Origin: Paenarthrobacter sp.
Lineage (GTDB): Bacteria; Actinomycetota; Actinomycetes; Actinomycetales; Micrococcaceae
Direction: 5' to 3'
DNA length: 64,000 bases
Assembly: GCA_031179305.1 (NCBI GenBank)
Contig: JAPSHX010000008.1
Location: forward strand, 87,028 to 151,027
Within the stretch, counting starts at the first letter, position 1. Every line of letters begins with the position of its first letter. A program made the position numbers and the translations under genes. This document shows positions 53,427 to 62,026 of the stretch, one piece after another. Below the pieces are notes generated by a model, which worked only from the letters and a program-made list of their open reading frames with translations, had not been told where the DNA came from and made no database searches.

Positions 53427-54692
53427 GTGGGAAACGGATTCGGCGAGAAGCTACGTGCCGAACGGCTCGAACGTGGGTTAACGCAGGCAGAGCTCGGCAA
53501 AAACCTGTATTCACCGAGCTACATTTCGCTGCTCGAGACAGGCCGCCGTGAGCCCACGGCCGAGGTCATCGAGGAACTGGCCCGCAGGCTTGAACTTGCA
53601 CCCAAGGCCTTGGAAGCATGGAGCCAGCCGGTCTCCGTCAGTGATGCCGAGTATGTCCTCGCCGGACTGTATGCCCGGCAAGCCTGGGATCTTCGCGACT
53701 ATCAACTCGCCGCCAGCCACGCTGCCACCGCCGCACAGATTGCCCTTGAGGCCAAGAACAACAGCGCTTGGTGGAACATGACGTACATGCAGGCCGAGTG
53801 CGTGATGAAGCAAGGCCAGTTGAAGGAATGCCAGCAGATCGTTGAGCACCTCCTGGAACACCCCATGGCCACCGAATCCGCAGGCCTGGGAGTGCGCGCC
53901 TGGCAGATGCTTGCCGCGGTGTGTCACGGACAAGGCCAGCTGGCCACCGCCGTCGAGCATGCCAAGCAAGCCGTAAAACTCAGCGAGCAGCTGCCCAAGG
54001 GATCCACACTCATCATCGGTGCGCACCGCGCGCTGATTGGTGCCCTGGCCGAGAGCGGCAAGCTGGACGAAGCCTGGCAGTACTGCCTGGCGATGATCGA
54101 GCACATGGACGAACACTCCATGTCGCAGCTGGCCGGCGAAGTCGCTTGGGTGGTTGGCAACGTCGCCTTCATGCGCCACGACTACATTGAGGGCATCAAG
54201 CACCACGAGCGTGCAGCAAAGCTCCTCTCCCCCGCCAACGACATTGAGCTGTGGGCCCGTTTCAACAAGGCGTCCGCAGCCGTTCGACTGTCCTCGGGGA
54301 TTGTGGAACCGGAAACGTTGTCCGCCATTGAACGTGCAGAACTCGCGCTGTCCATTGTGGGCGGAAACAAAACAGACCAGCTTGAGGTCGCCTTCATCCG
54401 CGCCCGCTGGCTGTACCTGACCGGAGACATCCCTGCCGCCGTCGAGAAGCTCCGCGAAATCTACGCAGACCGCAAGGTATTGGCACGGCACACTGCGGGC
54501 GAAGTTTCGCTGCTGCTGGGCAAGTCCCTGAAAGCAGCCGGGGAAGCTGCCGAGGCGCTCCAGTTCCTGGAAGAGGCGCAGCACGACTTCAGCGCGGCAG
54601 GAGCTTCGGACCGGGTTCAGCAGGCCATGGACGCGGTGCTGGAAATCCGCCTCGCCGAACGCCGTGCCGCGAAGGAACATTCGGAAGCCTGA
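53427..54692 (+). CDS. XRE-type HTH regulator with TPR-like domain (RRNPP-like peptide sensor candidate)
   Basis: A 421-residue cytoplasmic protein. The XRE helix-turn-helix is at about 7-62 (GEKLRAERLERGLTQAELG, then SPSYISLLETGRREPT). The rest is helical repeats of TPR type (for example AWQMLAAVCHGQGQLATAVEHAKQAVKLSEQL and ALAESGKLDEAWQYCLAMIEHM). Such architecture is that of RRNPP sensors (Rgg, PlcR, PrgX, NprR), which bind re-imported peptides; NprR has nearly this length. TAGGAGG is a strong ribosome-binding site before the GTG start. Divergent from the GNWPDPM precursor. No two-component or transport genes are nearby. A phage-type or metabolic TPR regulator cannot be excluded. Confidence 0.85.
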   Translation: MGNGFGEKLRAERLERGLTQAELGKNLYSPSYISLLETGRREPTAEVIEELARRLELAPKALEAWSQPVSVSDAEYVLAGLYARQAWDLRDYQLAASHAATAAQIALEAKNNSAWWNMTYMQAECVMKQGQLKECQQIVEHLLEHPMATESAGLGVRAWQMLAAVCHGQGQLATAVEHAKQAVKLSEQLPKGSTLIIGAHRALIGALAESGKLDEAWQYCLAMIEHMDEHSMSQLAGEVAWVVGNVAFMRHDYIEGIKHHERAAKLLSPANDIELWARFNKASAAVRLSSGIVEPETLSAIERAELALSIVGGNKTDQLEVAFIRARWLYLTGDIPAAVEKLREIYADRKVLARHTAGEVSLLLGKSLKAAGEAAEALQFLEEAQHDFSAAGASDRVQQAMDAVLEIRLAERRAAKEHSEA

Positions 54693-54694
54693 TT

Positions 54695-54762
54695 ACCCAA
54701 GTAAGTCGCAGTTCAGGTCGTTGTGAGAGCTCAGAACGACCTGAACTGCGACTCAGTTGGGT
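54695..54762. repeat. 68-bp palindromic element, copy 2 (bidirectional terminator-like)
   Basis: Same length and architecture as 30687-30754: ACCCA/TGGGT ends, perfect 19-bp stem (54704-54722 with 54735-54753), GAGCTC in the loop. Stem changes between copies are paired (for example G-C to C-G), so structure is kept. It begins 2 bp after the regulator stop and ends 3 bp before the purC stop, suiting a two-way terminator. Confidence 0.82.
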
Positions 54763-54765
54763 GCC

Positions 54766-55704
54766 TTAGGCGAAGGTGCGGCCCGTTAGCTTCTCGTAAG
54801 CCTCGACGTAGCGGGCGCGGGTGCGATCCACAACTTCGGCGGGCAGTGCCGGCGGCGGAGTGTCGGAGGACTTGTCCCAACCGGACTCAGCCGAAGTCAG
54901 CCAGTCACGGACGTACTGTTTGTCGTACGAAGGCTGCGACCGGCCCGGCGCGTAGGTGGATGCATCCCAGAACCGTGAGGAGTCCGGGGTGAGGACTTCG
55001 TCGCCCAACGTGATGATCCCAGTGGCCGCGTCGATGCCGAACTCCACCTTGGTGTCGGCCAGGATGATACCGCGTTCACGGGCGATCTCCTCGGCGCGCG
55101 TGTAGATCTTCAATGTGAGTTCGCTGAGGCGGGCAGCGATGTCGTCGCCCACCATGGCCACTACATCGTCGTACGTGATGTTGACGTCGTGCTCGCCAAC
55201 TTCGGCTTTGGCAGAAGGCGTGAAGAGTGCCTTTTCCAAGCGGGAACCGTCAACCAGGCCCTCGGGCAGCGGAATGTCGCAAACCGTGCGGGATTCCTTA
55301 TACTCAGCCAGGCCGGAGCCGGTGAGGTAGCCGCGCGCGATGCATTCCACCGGGAACATATCCAGCTTCTTGCAGATCATGGCACGGCCCTCGACGGCGG
55401 CAGGAACACCACCCTCAACCGTGGACGCCAGCACGTGGTGCTCAACATCCAACTGATCGAACCACCACAAGCTCAGCTGCGTCAGGACACGACCCTTGTC
55501 AGGGATTTCGCTGCTCAGCACGTGATCGTAGGCGCTGATGCGATCGCTGGCGACAACCAGCACACATTCCTGGCCGATCTTTTCCGTGATGGCTTCATCG
55601 TCCGGCACGTAGAGATCGCGTACCTTGCCGGAGTAGACGTGCGTCCAGCCCGGAAGTTCCAGCGTTTCGGTTTGGAAACCGCCCGTAGGGATGCCTTCAG
55701 TCAT
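54766..55704 (-). CDS. purC: SAICAR synthase
   Basis: A 312-residue ATP-dependent enzyme condensing CAIR with aspartate in purine synthesis. VYSGKVRDLYVPDD, VVASDRISAYDHVL, VECIARGYLTGSGLAEY, LPEGL and ILADTKVEFG are family motifs. Length is of the long (eukaryote-like) form common in actinobacteria. It starts 2 bp after the purD stop and is co-transcribed with it. Confidence 0.96.
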   Translation of the reverse strand: MTEGIPTGGFQTETLELPGWTHVYSGKVRDLYVPDDEAITEKIGQECVLVVASDRISAYDHVLSSEIPDKGRVLTQLSLWWFDQLDVEHHVLASTVEGGVPAAVEGRAMICKKLDMFPVECIARGYLTGSGLAEYKESRTVCDIPLPEGLVDGSRLEKALFTPSAKAEVGEHDVNITYDDVVAMVGDDIAARLSELTLKIYTRAEEIARERGIILADTKVEFGIDAATGIITLGDEVLTPDSSRFWDASTYAPGRSQPSYDKQYVRDWLTSAESGWDKSSDTPPPALPAEVVDRTRARYVEAYEKLTGRTFA

Positions 55705-55706
55705 GC

Positions 55707-57017
55707 TCAGGCCTGCACTTTCGGGATGGTTCCTGTAGCCGTGTACGGGACGCGGATTTCGCCGCGGGCGGCTTTGCCTCCGATGTCCGTGCGGAACTGT
55801 GAGCCTTCAAGCTGAACCAGCTCAACGCCGTCGTACGCCTTTTCACGGGCCTCAACCAGATCCGAACCGAGCGCGACCACCGCGAGGACGCGGCCGCCGG
55901 CGGAGACCACTTTGCCTTCGTCGTCCAGCTTGGTGCCGGCGTGGACTACGTGGACACCGTCCAGTTCGTCCACCTTCTTCAGGCCACGGATGCGGTCGCC
56001 TGTGCGGGGTGCGTCAGGGTAGTTTTCGGCAGCAACGACGACGGCGACTGCCGTGTCCCTGGACCAGCGCAGCTCTTCTGCCGTGTCCAGTTCGCCCTTG
56101 GCAGCTGCCAGCAGCAGCGCGCCGAGAGGGGTCTTGAGGCGTGCCAGGACGGCCTGCGTCTCGGGGTCGCCGAAGCGGACATTGAACTCAATGACTCGCG
56201 TGCCGCGGGATGTCAGGGCAAGGCCGCAGTAGAGCACGCCGACGAAGGGGGTGCCACGACGGGCCATCTCGTCCACGGTGGGTTGGGCCACGCGGTCGAT
56301 GACTTCCTGAACCAGGCCCTCGGGAGCCCACTCAAGCGGGGTGTACGCACCCATGCCGCCGGTGTTGGGACCTTCGTCGTTGTCGAAGATGCGCTTGAAG
56401 TCCTGCGCCGGGGACAACGGAACGGTGGTGCGGCCGTCGCACAGGACGAACAGGGAAACTTCGGGGCCGTCGAGGAATTCCTCGATGACCACGGTTCCAC
56501 CAGCGTCGAAGCACGTCTGGGCATGCTCCAAGGCCTCTGCCCGGTCTTTGGTGACCACAACGCCCTTACCTGCGGCCAGGCCGTCGTCCTTGACTACATA
56601 CGGGGCGCCGTAGGTGTCCAAGGCGTCGGCGGCTTCCTCGGCGTTGGCGGCAACGCGGGCCATGGCTGTGGGAACGTTGGCTTCAGCCATGATCTGCTTG
56701 GCGAAGGCCTTGGAAGCCTCCAACTGGGCTGCTTCCTTGCTGGGACCGAACACCGGAATGCCGGCTTCGCGGACGGCGTCGGACACACCGGCGGCCAGCG
56801 GCGCCTCGGGTCCTACGACAACCAGGTCCACGCCCAGCTTGGTGGCGAGGGCGGACACGGCTTCCGGGTTGTTCCCGTCAATCGCGTGGGTGGGAACGAG
56901 TTTGCTGATGCCTGCGTTGCCCGGGGCCGCGTGGACCTCGGAAACGTTCGGATCTTCAAGCAGAGAGCGGACAATGGCGTGTTCGCGGCCGCCTGGGCCA
57001 ATGACGAGTACCTTCAC
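55707..57017 (-). CDS. purD: Phosphoribosylamine-glycine ligase
   Basis: A 436-residue ATP-grasp enzyme, second step of purine synthesis. VLVIGPGGREHAIV, VVVGPEAPLAAGVSDAV, YVVKDDGLAAGKGVVV and EFLDGPEVSLFVLCDG are visible, with EFNVRFGDPETQ near the metal site. The GTG start at 57017 has GAGGACT upstream; an open frame to 57065 has no such signal. Leads the purD-purC unit. Confidence 0.96.
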   Translation of the reverse strand: MKVLVIGPGGREHAIVRSLLEDPNVSEVHAAPGNAGISKLVPTHAIDGNNPEAVSALATKLGVDLVVVGPEAPLAAGVSDAVREAGIPVFGPSKEAAQLEASKAFAKQIMAEANVPTAMARVAANAEEAADALDTYGAPYVVKDDGLAAGKGVVVTKDRAEALEHAQTCFDAGGTVVIEEFLDGPEVSLFVLCDGRTTVPLSPAQDFKRIFDNDEGPNTGGMGAYTPLEWAPEGLVQEVIDRVAQPTVDEMARRGTPFVGVLYCGLALTSRGTRVIEFNVRFGDPETQAVLARLKTPLGALLLAAAKGELDTAEELRWSRDTAVAVVVAAENYPDAPRTGDRIRGLKKVDELDGVHVVHAGTKLDDEGKVVSAGGRVLAVVALGSDLVEAREKAYDGVELVQLEGSQFRTDIGGKAARGEIRVPYTATGTIPKVQA

Positions 57018-57171
57018 AGTCCTCAAGGGTACTTTGTGAAGGGCGCGGGGCCTAAGCTGTGTCATCCACCGGGCCCGTGGAAACGGATCCCTGCAGGCTG
57101 CCCGTGCGCGGGATCACGCGCGCGGGCGCGCGTATGACGCGTATGACCGGGGAACCACCCTGCCGCGCCCC

Positions 57172-57177
57172 TAGACT
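57172..57177 (+). promoter_or_regulatory. Candidate -10 element of leaderless asparaginase promoter
   Basis: TAGACT ends 6 nt before the ATG at 57184, and TGCTTC between them is not a ribosome-binding site. Confidence 0.5.
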
Positions 57178-57183
57178 TGCTTC

Positions 57184-58200
57184 ATGCCCATAAGTTCGCA
57201 TGAAACGTTCAACGTTGAGTCCGCGGTGGAACTGGCAGTGATCGAACGAAGTGGCTTTATTGAGTCCCGGCACATCGGCGCGGCCGTGGTTCTTGCCGGT
57301 GATGGCTCGGTGGTCACCCGCCTTGGTGACATCGACGCTCCCATCCTCGCCCGCTCCACCCTCAAGCCCTTCCAAGCCCTGGCGTCCATGCAGTCCGGCG
57401 TGCCCCTCCGCGGCGCGCAGGTTGCTGTCGCTTGTGGCAGCCACACCGGGTCCCTGGATCATATGGACGTTGTGGAGGGGATGCTCAAAGCAGCGGGTGT
57501 TAAAGAAGAAAACCTCCAGTGCCCCACCGCCTGGCCCCAAGACGAAACGGCCCGGAACTGGCTGGTCCGCTCCGAACGCGGACAATCCAAGCTGGCCTTC
57601 AATTGCTCCGGCAAGCATGCAGCATTCCTGTGGGCTTGCACAGAAAACGGCTGGGACCTGCGCAGCTACCTCGAACCAAACCACCCGCTGCAGCAGCGCG
57701 TTCGCTCGGTGATTGAGGAATACAGCGGCGAACCCATCTCCCACTTGGGCATCGACGGCTGTGGAGCACCTGTTGCCGCCATCTCGCTGACGGGCCTCGC
57801 CCGCGCCTACTCCCGCTTGGCCAAGTCCCCGGGCGACAAATCCTCCAACGCGCGGGCCGCCACCATCGCCACATCCATGCTCGATTACCCCTGGGCCGTC
57901 CAAGGCAAGGGCGAGTCCAACACGATCGTCATGGAAGAACTCGATGTCCTGGCCAAGATCGGGGCCGAGGGCGTTCTGGTCCTGTCGACTCCCACAGGTG
58001 CCACTGTGGCCGTGAAGATGCTGGACGGCAACCTTCGCGCTACGTCCTTGGTAGGACTGACTCTCCTGGCCGTGAGCGGTGCCGTGGACATCCCGGCAGT
58101 TTCCAGCGTTCTGGAGCGCGTGGTTGAGCCCGTGCTCGGCGGCGGCCACGAAGTGGGAAAGATCCGGCTGGGCCACGCTGTCTCTGCCCTGCTGGACTAG
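57184..58200 (+). CDS. Asparaginase, PF06089 (R. etli type) family
   Basis: A 338-residue enzyme of the thermolabile asparaginase family unrelated to AnsA/AnsB. Typical stretches are RSTLKPFQALASMQSG, VACGSHTGSLDHM, FNCSGKHAAFLWACTENGW and GIDGCGAPVAAISL. The SxxK pair in the first motif is the proposed nucleophile/base set. It hydrolyses L-asparagine to aspartate and ammonia, inferred from the family. Starts without a visible ribosome-binding site. Followed 21 bp later by the SCP-like gene. Confidence 0.88.
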   Translation: MPISSHETFNVESAVELAVIERSGFIESRHIGAAVVLAGDGSVVTRLGDIDAPILARSTLKPFQALASMQSGVPLRGAQVAVACGSHTGSLDHMDVVEGMLKAAGVKEENLQCPTAWPQDETARNWLVRSERGQSKLAFNCSGKHAAFLWACTENGWDLRSYLEPNHPLQQRVRSVIEEYSGEPISHLGIDGCGAPVAAISLTGLARAYSRLAKSPGDKSSNARAATIATSMLDYPWAVQGKGESNTIVMEELDVLAKIGAEGVLVLSTPTGATVAVKMLDGNLRATSLVGLTLLAVSGAVDIPAVSSVLERVVEPVLGGGHEVGKIRLGHAVSALLD

Positions 58201-58221
58201 TACTTCTGAGGAGAACAACAA

Positions 58222-58626
58222 ATGGCTGTTGCACGACGCCGCGTCAATATAGAGGAAGGCCGCGCCGCCCTGGCAGCCTGGCAGGCCGCCGTCGAGCCTT
58301 CCAGCAGTTCAGGTAAGCCAGGCAGCGTTGCCGGCCCGCCGCCGTCGCGCACTTTGATTGCGACGGCGGTACGGTACTCCCTGGAGGAAGTCACCGCCCG
58401 CGCTCCCGGCAACTCCGTGGAAGTCCGCGTGCCGCCCTTCGGTGTGACGCAGTGCGTGGAGGGGCCCCGCCACACGCGCGGGACTCCCCCGAATGTGGTC
58501 GAGTGCGACGCCGCCACCTGGCTTTCGATGGTGACTGGCAGGATTTCGTGGACTGACGCTGTTTCAGAACACAGGCTGACGGCGTCCGGTTTGCGGGCCG
58601 ACCTCTCGGAACTGCTGCCCCTTTAG
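58222..58626 (+). CDS. Sterol-carrier-family protein
   Basis: A 134-residue protein resembling the bacterial SCP2-like family often found beside purine genes in actinobacteria. VEVRVPPFGVTQCVEGPRHTRGTPPNVVE is the diagnostic middle; WLSMVTGRISW follows. Function uncertain; lipid binding is the family guess. GAGGAG precedes the ATG. Terminated by a strong hairpin. Confidence 0.75.
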   Translation: MAVARRRVNIEEGRAALAAWQAAVEPSSSSGKPGSVAGPPPSRTLIATAVRYSLEEVTARAPGNSVEVRVPPFGVTQCVEGPRHTRGTPPNVVECDAATWLSMVTGRISWTDAVSEHRLTASGLRADLSELLPL

Positions 58627-58642
58627 CGGGTTCTTACACAGC

Positions 58643-58676
58643 TGAGGCCCCTCAAGAATCCTCTTGAGGGGCCTCA
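58643..58676. terminator. Rho-independent-like terminator between SCP-like gene and dctA
   Basis: TGAGGCCCCTCAAGA pairs perfectly with TCTTGAGGGGCCTCA around ATCC. It lies between convergent stops and probably serves both strands; the T-run is weak (TGCTTT). Confidence 0.85.
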
Positions 58677-58690
58677 TGCTTTGGGCTGTA

Positions 58691-60178
58691 CTAGTCCGGG
58701 CAGACCGGGGTGGTTGGTTGGCCCCGTTTGCTCATTTCGAACTGCGGGATATCCTCCGCGGCGGGGCCGCCACGGAACTTGGGCGAAGGCTCCTGGCCGC
58801 CACTGATGCGTTCGAGTTCCTGTTCCTCGAAGGCTTCTTCCTTGCCCAGCATGATGGCGGAATCGTGGTTGGTGATCTCGCCATTGAAGGCACGGAGCAT
58901 GACGCTGCGGTCGAACTGGCCTTCCCATTTGGCCACAACGAACGTTGCCACGCAGTTGCCCAACAGGTTCACTACGACGCGCATGGAGTCCATGAGGCGG
59001 TCGGCTCCGAGGAGAAGCGCGACGCCGGCTACCGGGAAGATGCCCAGCGCAGCTGCCGTGGCGGAGAGCGCCAGGAAGGACGAACCCGGCACGCCGGCCA
59101 TGCCCTTGGAGGTCAGGAGCAGGACGCCCAGTGCCGCCAGCTGCTGGCCAAGGTCCAGGTTGTGGCCGAAGGCCTGCGCCAGGAACAGCAGCGAAATGGA
59201 CAGGTAGATCGCGGCGCCGTCCAGGTTGAAGGAGTAGCCCGTGGGAACCACAAGCCCGGTGGTGGCACGGGAGCAGCCGGCGTTGGTCAGCTTGGTCATG
59301 ATGCGCGGCATCACTGCTTCAGTGGAGGCGGTGCCGAGTGCCAGCAGGAATTCTTCACGGGTGTACTTCAGGAACGCCCACAGGGGAACCCGGGCGAAGC
59401 CCCAGGCCACCAGGAACAGCAGGCCGATGAAGACAATGGCTGCACCGTAGCAGGCAGCTATAAGAAGGGCGTAGGTACTCAACGTCCCCAGTCCGTACTG
59501 GCCGATGATGAACGCCATGGCACCGAAGGCACCAATGGGAGCCACTTTCATGATCCAGGACATGATCTTGAAGATCAGCTCCAAGACGGTTTCCATGAGG
59601 CTGATGACCGGAAGGCAACGTTCGCGGCCGATGACCACGATGGCTGCGCCGAAGAACACGGAGAAGAATAGGACCTGAAGCAGGCTGTTGTTGGCAAAAG
59701 CACCGATCACGCTGACGGGAATGACATCCAGGATGAACGCTGCAGCGTCCTTGGGAGGCGCGCTGCCGGTCTTGGCGTTGAGCGCGTCCTGGGAGAGAGT
59801 AGCGGGGTCGATATTAAGGCCAGCACCAGGCTGAACGATATTTCCGACGATGAGCCCGAAGACGAGGGCGAAAAGAGTGGCGCCGGTGAAGTACAGGAGC
59901 GCTTTGACCCCGACCCGTCCGACCGCCTTGACGTCGCCCACTGCCGAGATGCCTGTGACGATCACAAGGAAAATCAGCGGGGCGATGATCATCTTAATGA
60001 GTTGAATGAATCCATCGCCCAGCGGCCGTAAGGCGGACCCAATGGTCGGCCAAAAATGGCCGATGAGTACACCTGCGACGACGGCGATCAGGATTTGAAA
60101 AAAGAGCGACTGGTACAGCCGCTTTTTCTTCTGCGGGGCCGAACTCGCCTTCAGCGCCGCGGAGTCTGGGATCTTCAT
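58691..60178 (-). CDS. dctA: C4-dicarboxylate:cation symporter (DctA/DAACS family)
   Basis: A 495-residue secondary transporter. About eight membrane segments with two re-entrant loops: IKMIIAPLIFLVIVTGIS, ALGTASTEAVMPRIM (serine-rich loop), PTGYSFNLDGAAIYLS (cation/substrate motif) and VVNLLGNCVATFVVAKWEG near the C-terminus. It imports succinate, fumarate or malate with protons or sodium. The C-terminus is an acidic tail. I chose the ATG at 60178, which begins KIPDSAALK; a longer frame upstream has no ribosome-binding site either. Confidence 0.92.
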   Translation of the reverse strand: MKIPDSAALKASSAPQKKKRLYQSLFFQILIAVVAGVLIGHFWPTIGSALRPLGDGFIQLIKMIIAPLIFLVIVTGISAVGDVKAVGRVGVKALLYFTGATLFALVFGLIVGNIVQPGAGLNIDPATLSQDALNAKTGSAPPKDAAAFILDVIPVSVIGAFANNSLLQVLFFSVFFGAAIVVIGRERCLPVISLMETVLELIFKIMSWIMKVAPIGAFGAMAFIIGQYGLGTLSTYALLIAACYGAAIVFIGLLFLVAWGFARVPLWAFLKYTREEFLLALGTASTEAVMPRIMTKLTNAGCSRATTGLVVPTGYSFNLDGAAIYLSISLLFLAQAFGHNLDLGQQLAALGVLLLTSKGMAGVPGSSFLALSATAAALGIFPVAGVALLLGADRLMDSMRVVVNLLGNCVATFVVAKWEGQFDRSVMLRAFNGEITNHDSAIMLGKEEAFEEQELERISGGQEPSPKFRGGPAAEDIPQFEMSKRGQPTTPVCPD

Positions 60179-60232
60179 TGATCTGAACCAATCAGTTGGG
60201 AACAGCCCCACGTTTTGAGGGGGTTTTCCAAA

Positions 60233-60248
60233 TGTAAGCCCGCTCACA
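60233..60248. promoter_or_regulatory. Crp/GlxR-like binding site upstream of dctA
   Basis: TGTAAGCCCGCTCACA matches TGTGA-N6-TCACA at nine of ten conserved positions, 55 bp before the dctA start. A cAMP-Crp/GlxR regulator gene is at 41261-41938. Confidence 0.5.
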
Positions 60249-60271
60249 CCATTCCGCAAGGGGAAATAAGA

Positions 60272-60288
60272 TTTCCATAATACGGAAA
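60272..60288. promoter_or_regulatory. TTCC-N7-GGAA operator-like palindrome, dctA side
   Basis: TTTCCATAATACGGAAA is an inverted repeat with 5-bp arms. It shares TTCCAyAATryGGAA with the palindrome at 63614-63632. Pattern resembles IclR-family operators. Confidence 0.55.
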
Positions 60289-60345
60289 GTCACATTTGGT
60301 TTGGAGCTTGGATGTTGGTGCGTCCACCACCTTCTTTGGCGTAGA

Positions 60346-60387
60346 AATGCCCGTGACACACCCTCCTACAGGCGTGTCACGGGCATT
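60346..60387 (-). terminator. Hairpin terminator downstream of the SDR gene
   Basis: AATGCCCGTGACAC pairs perfectly with GTGTCACGGGCATT (14 bp), 59 nt after the SDR stop on the minus strand; TTTCTACG follows. Confidence 0.7.
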
Positions 60388-60445
60388 CAGGAAGCAAAGT
60401 GGGTGGTGGCGGCACGGGCTCACGGTTTGGGGCGGTGCTTTGAGG

Positions 60446-61213
60446 CTAGCCGCGGCCCACGAAGGGCATGCCGGCGGCCGTCACCACCAAGGATCCGACA
60501 CTGGCCGACGACGGCATGTTGGCCATCATCAGGACGGCACGGGCTGCGTCATCCACAGGGAACATGGGCTCCACTTTGCGGCTGCCGTCAGCCTGCAGCG
60601 CCCCGGAGCCTACGCCGATGGTGTCCATGATTTCCGTGCGGGTATTACCGATGTCGATCTGCCCGCACGTAATGCCGAACTCCCGGCCGTCGAGCTCAAT
60701 GCTCTTGGTCAGGCCCGTCATCGCGTGCTTGGTGACTGTGTAGGCCACGGATTTGGGCCTGGGCGAGTGCCCCGAAATGGAGCCGTTGTTGATGATCCGG
60801 CCACCTTGCGGCTCTTGCGCTTTCATGGTCCGCACTGCCTCCGCGGCACACAACATGGAGCCCGTGACGTTCACGCGAAGGGTTGCTTCCCACTCCTCCA
60901 CACTGATGTCTCCCACGTCGCCCGCCGGTCCAAAAATGCCAGCGTTGTTGAACAGCACATCAACCCGCCCCCAGCGTTCGCGGACCTCCGCGAAAAGGCG
61001 AGCGACGTCGTCGGGCGCTGTTACATCGCACGGAACCGCCAGCGCATCCGGGTGCTCGCCCGCAGTTTCCAACAGGTGCGCCTCCCGGCGGCCGGCAAGC
61101 GCAACACGGTAACCCTCGGCGAGCATCAGCCTGGCGACTGCCCTTCCAATACCCGAACCGGCACCGGTCACGACGGCGACCCTTGGGTTTGGGGGAGGGC
61201 TGGAGTCAGTCAT
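60446..61213 (-). CDS. Short-chain dehydrogenase/reductase
   Basis: A 255-residue classical [15 protein letters not shown] is the NAD(P) loop, NNAGIFGP is present, and the catalytic YTVTK follows a Ser-containing GSISGHS. Last gene of the NCS1-racemase-SDR operon, 34 bp from its neighbour. Substrate unknown; it may oxidise or reduce an intermediate of the pathway fed by the permease. Confidence 0.88.
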   Translation of the reverse strand: MTDSSPPPNPRVAVVTGAGSGIGRAVARLMLAEGYRVALAGRREAHLLETAGEHPDALAVPCDVTAPDDVARLFAEVRERWGRVDVLFNNAGIFGPAGDVGDISVEEWEATLRVNVTGSMLCAAEAVRTMKAQEPQGGRIINNGSISGHSPRPKSVAYTVTKHAMTGLTKSIELDGREFGITCGQIDIGNTRTEIMDTIGVGSGALQADGSRKVEPMFPVDDAARAVLMMANMPSSASVGSLVVTAAGMPFVGRG

Positions 61214-61247
61214 GTGGTTGCCTTTCGGGAAATTGCTCGTGGCAGCG

Positions 61248-62012
61248 TCAGCGTGCGGCTTCAGCTGGCTGGACTGCTGCTGCCGGCTGGGCGGCTGTTA
61301 TCGGCCAGCCTATGACAGTCTTTGGGCGCGGAGTGGCATAGGTCCTGACCTTGGACGTGCACAGGCCGAGGCGGACCAGCGACTCGGCGATGGTGACCGC
61401 CGCCGCCACTCCATCCACCACAGGGACTCCGGTGCGCTGGCGGATTTGTTCGTCGAGTCCGGCCATGCCGCCGCAACCTAGAACAATAACCTCGGCCTTG
61501 TCGTCCTGAACCGCCTGTTCCGCCTGGCTCACAATCGCTTCGACAGCACGCTCTGGGTATTCCTCTAGTTCCAGCACGGCCATGCCGCTGGCCCTGACAG
61601 AGGCGCAACGTGCTTCCAAACCGGCGAGCTTCAGGCGATCCTCGATAAGGGGAACCGCGCGGTCCAGGGTAGTGACCACTGAATACTTGTGGCCCAGGAA
61701 CATTGCGGTGCTGGCTGCTGCCTCAGTGATATCGACTACCGGGACGTCGAGGAGTTCCTGGAGACCTTCGCGTCCGTGCTCGCCGTAGCCGGCCTGGATG
61801 ACGGCGTCGAAAGGTTCGGGATAGTTCACCACCGCATCCATGACGGCGATCGCAGCGAGATAGCTTTCGAAGTTTCCTTCGCAGGAGTCGGCGCCAAAGC
61901 GAGGCGTAATGCCGATGATGTCGGTGCCGGGAGCCGCTGCAGCACGAGCCTGCGCTGCGATGGAGTCCGTCATGGACTGGGTGGTGTTGACGTTTGCGAC
62001 AAGGATGCGCAT
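61248..62012 (-). CDS. Asp/Glu/hydantoin racemase-family protein with first catalytic Cys replaced by Gly
   Basis: A 254-residue protein. [37 protein letters not shown] and [14 protein letters not shown] identify the hydantoin racemase branch. The second catalytic Cys (LGCGG) is present. At the first site, where racemases read ACxGD, this protein reads AGYGE, so Cys is Gly. Arylmalonate decarboxylase has the same Gly/Cys pattern. It may not be a true two-base racemase. GAGGAAACCC precedes the ATG. A dedicated ring-opening hydantoinase is not in the window. Confidence 0.83.
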   Translation of the reverse strand: MRILVANVNTTQSMTDSIAAQARAAAAPGTDIIGITPRFGADSCEGNFESYLAAIAVMDAVVNYPEPFDAVIQAGYGEHGREGLQELLDVPVVDITEAAASTAMFLGHKYSVVTTLDRAVPLIEDRLKLAGLEARCASVRASGMAVLELEEYPERAVEAIVSQAEQAVQDDKAEVIVLGCGGMAGLDEQIRQRTGVPVVDGVAAAVTIAESLVRLGLCTSKVRTYATPRPKTVIGWPITAAQPAAAVQPAEAAR

Positions 62013-62026
62013 GGGTTTCCTCAGTG

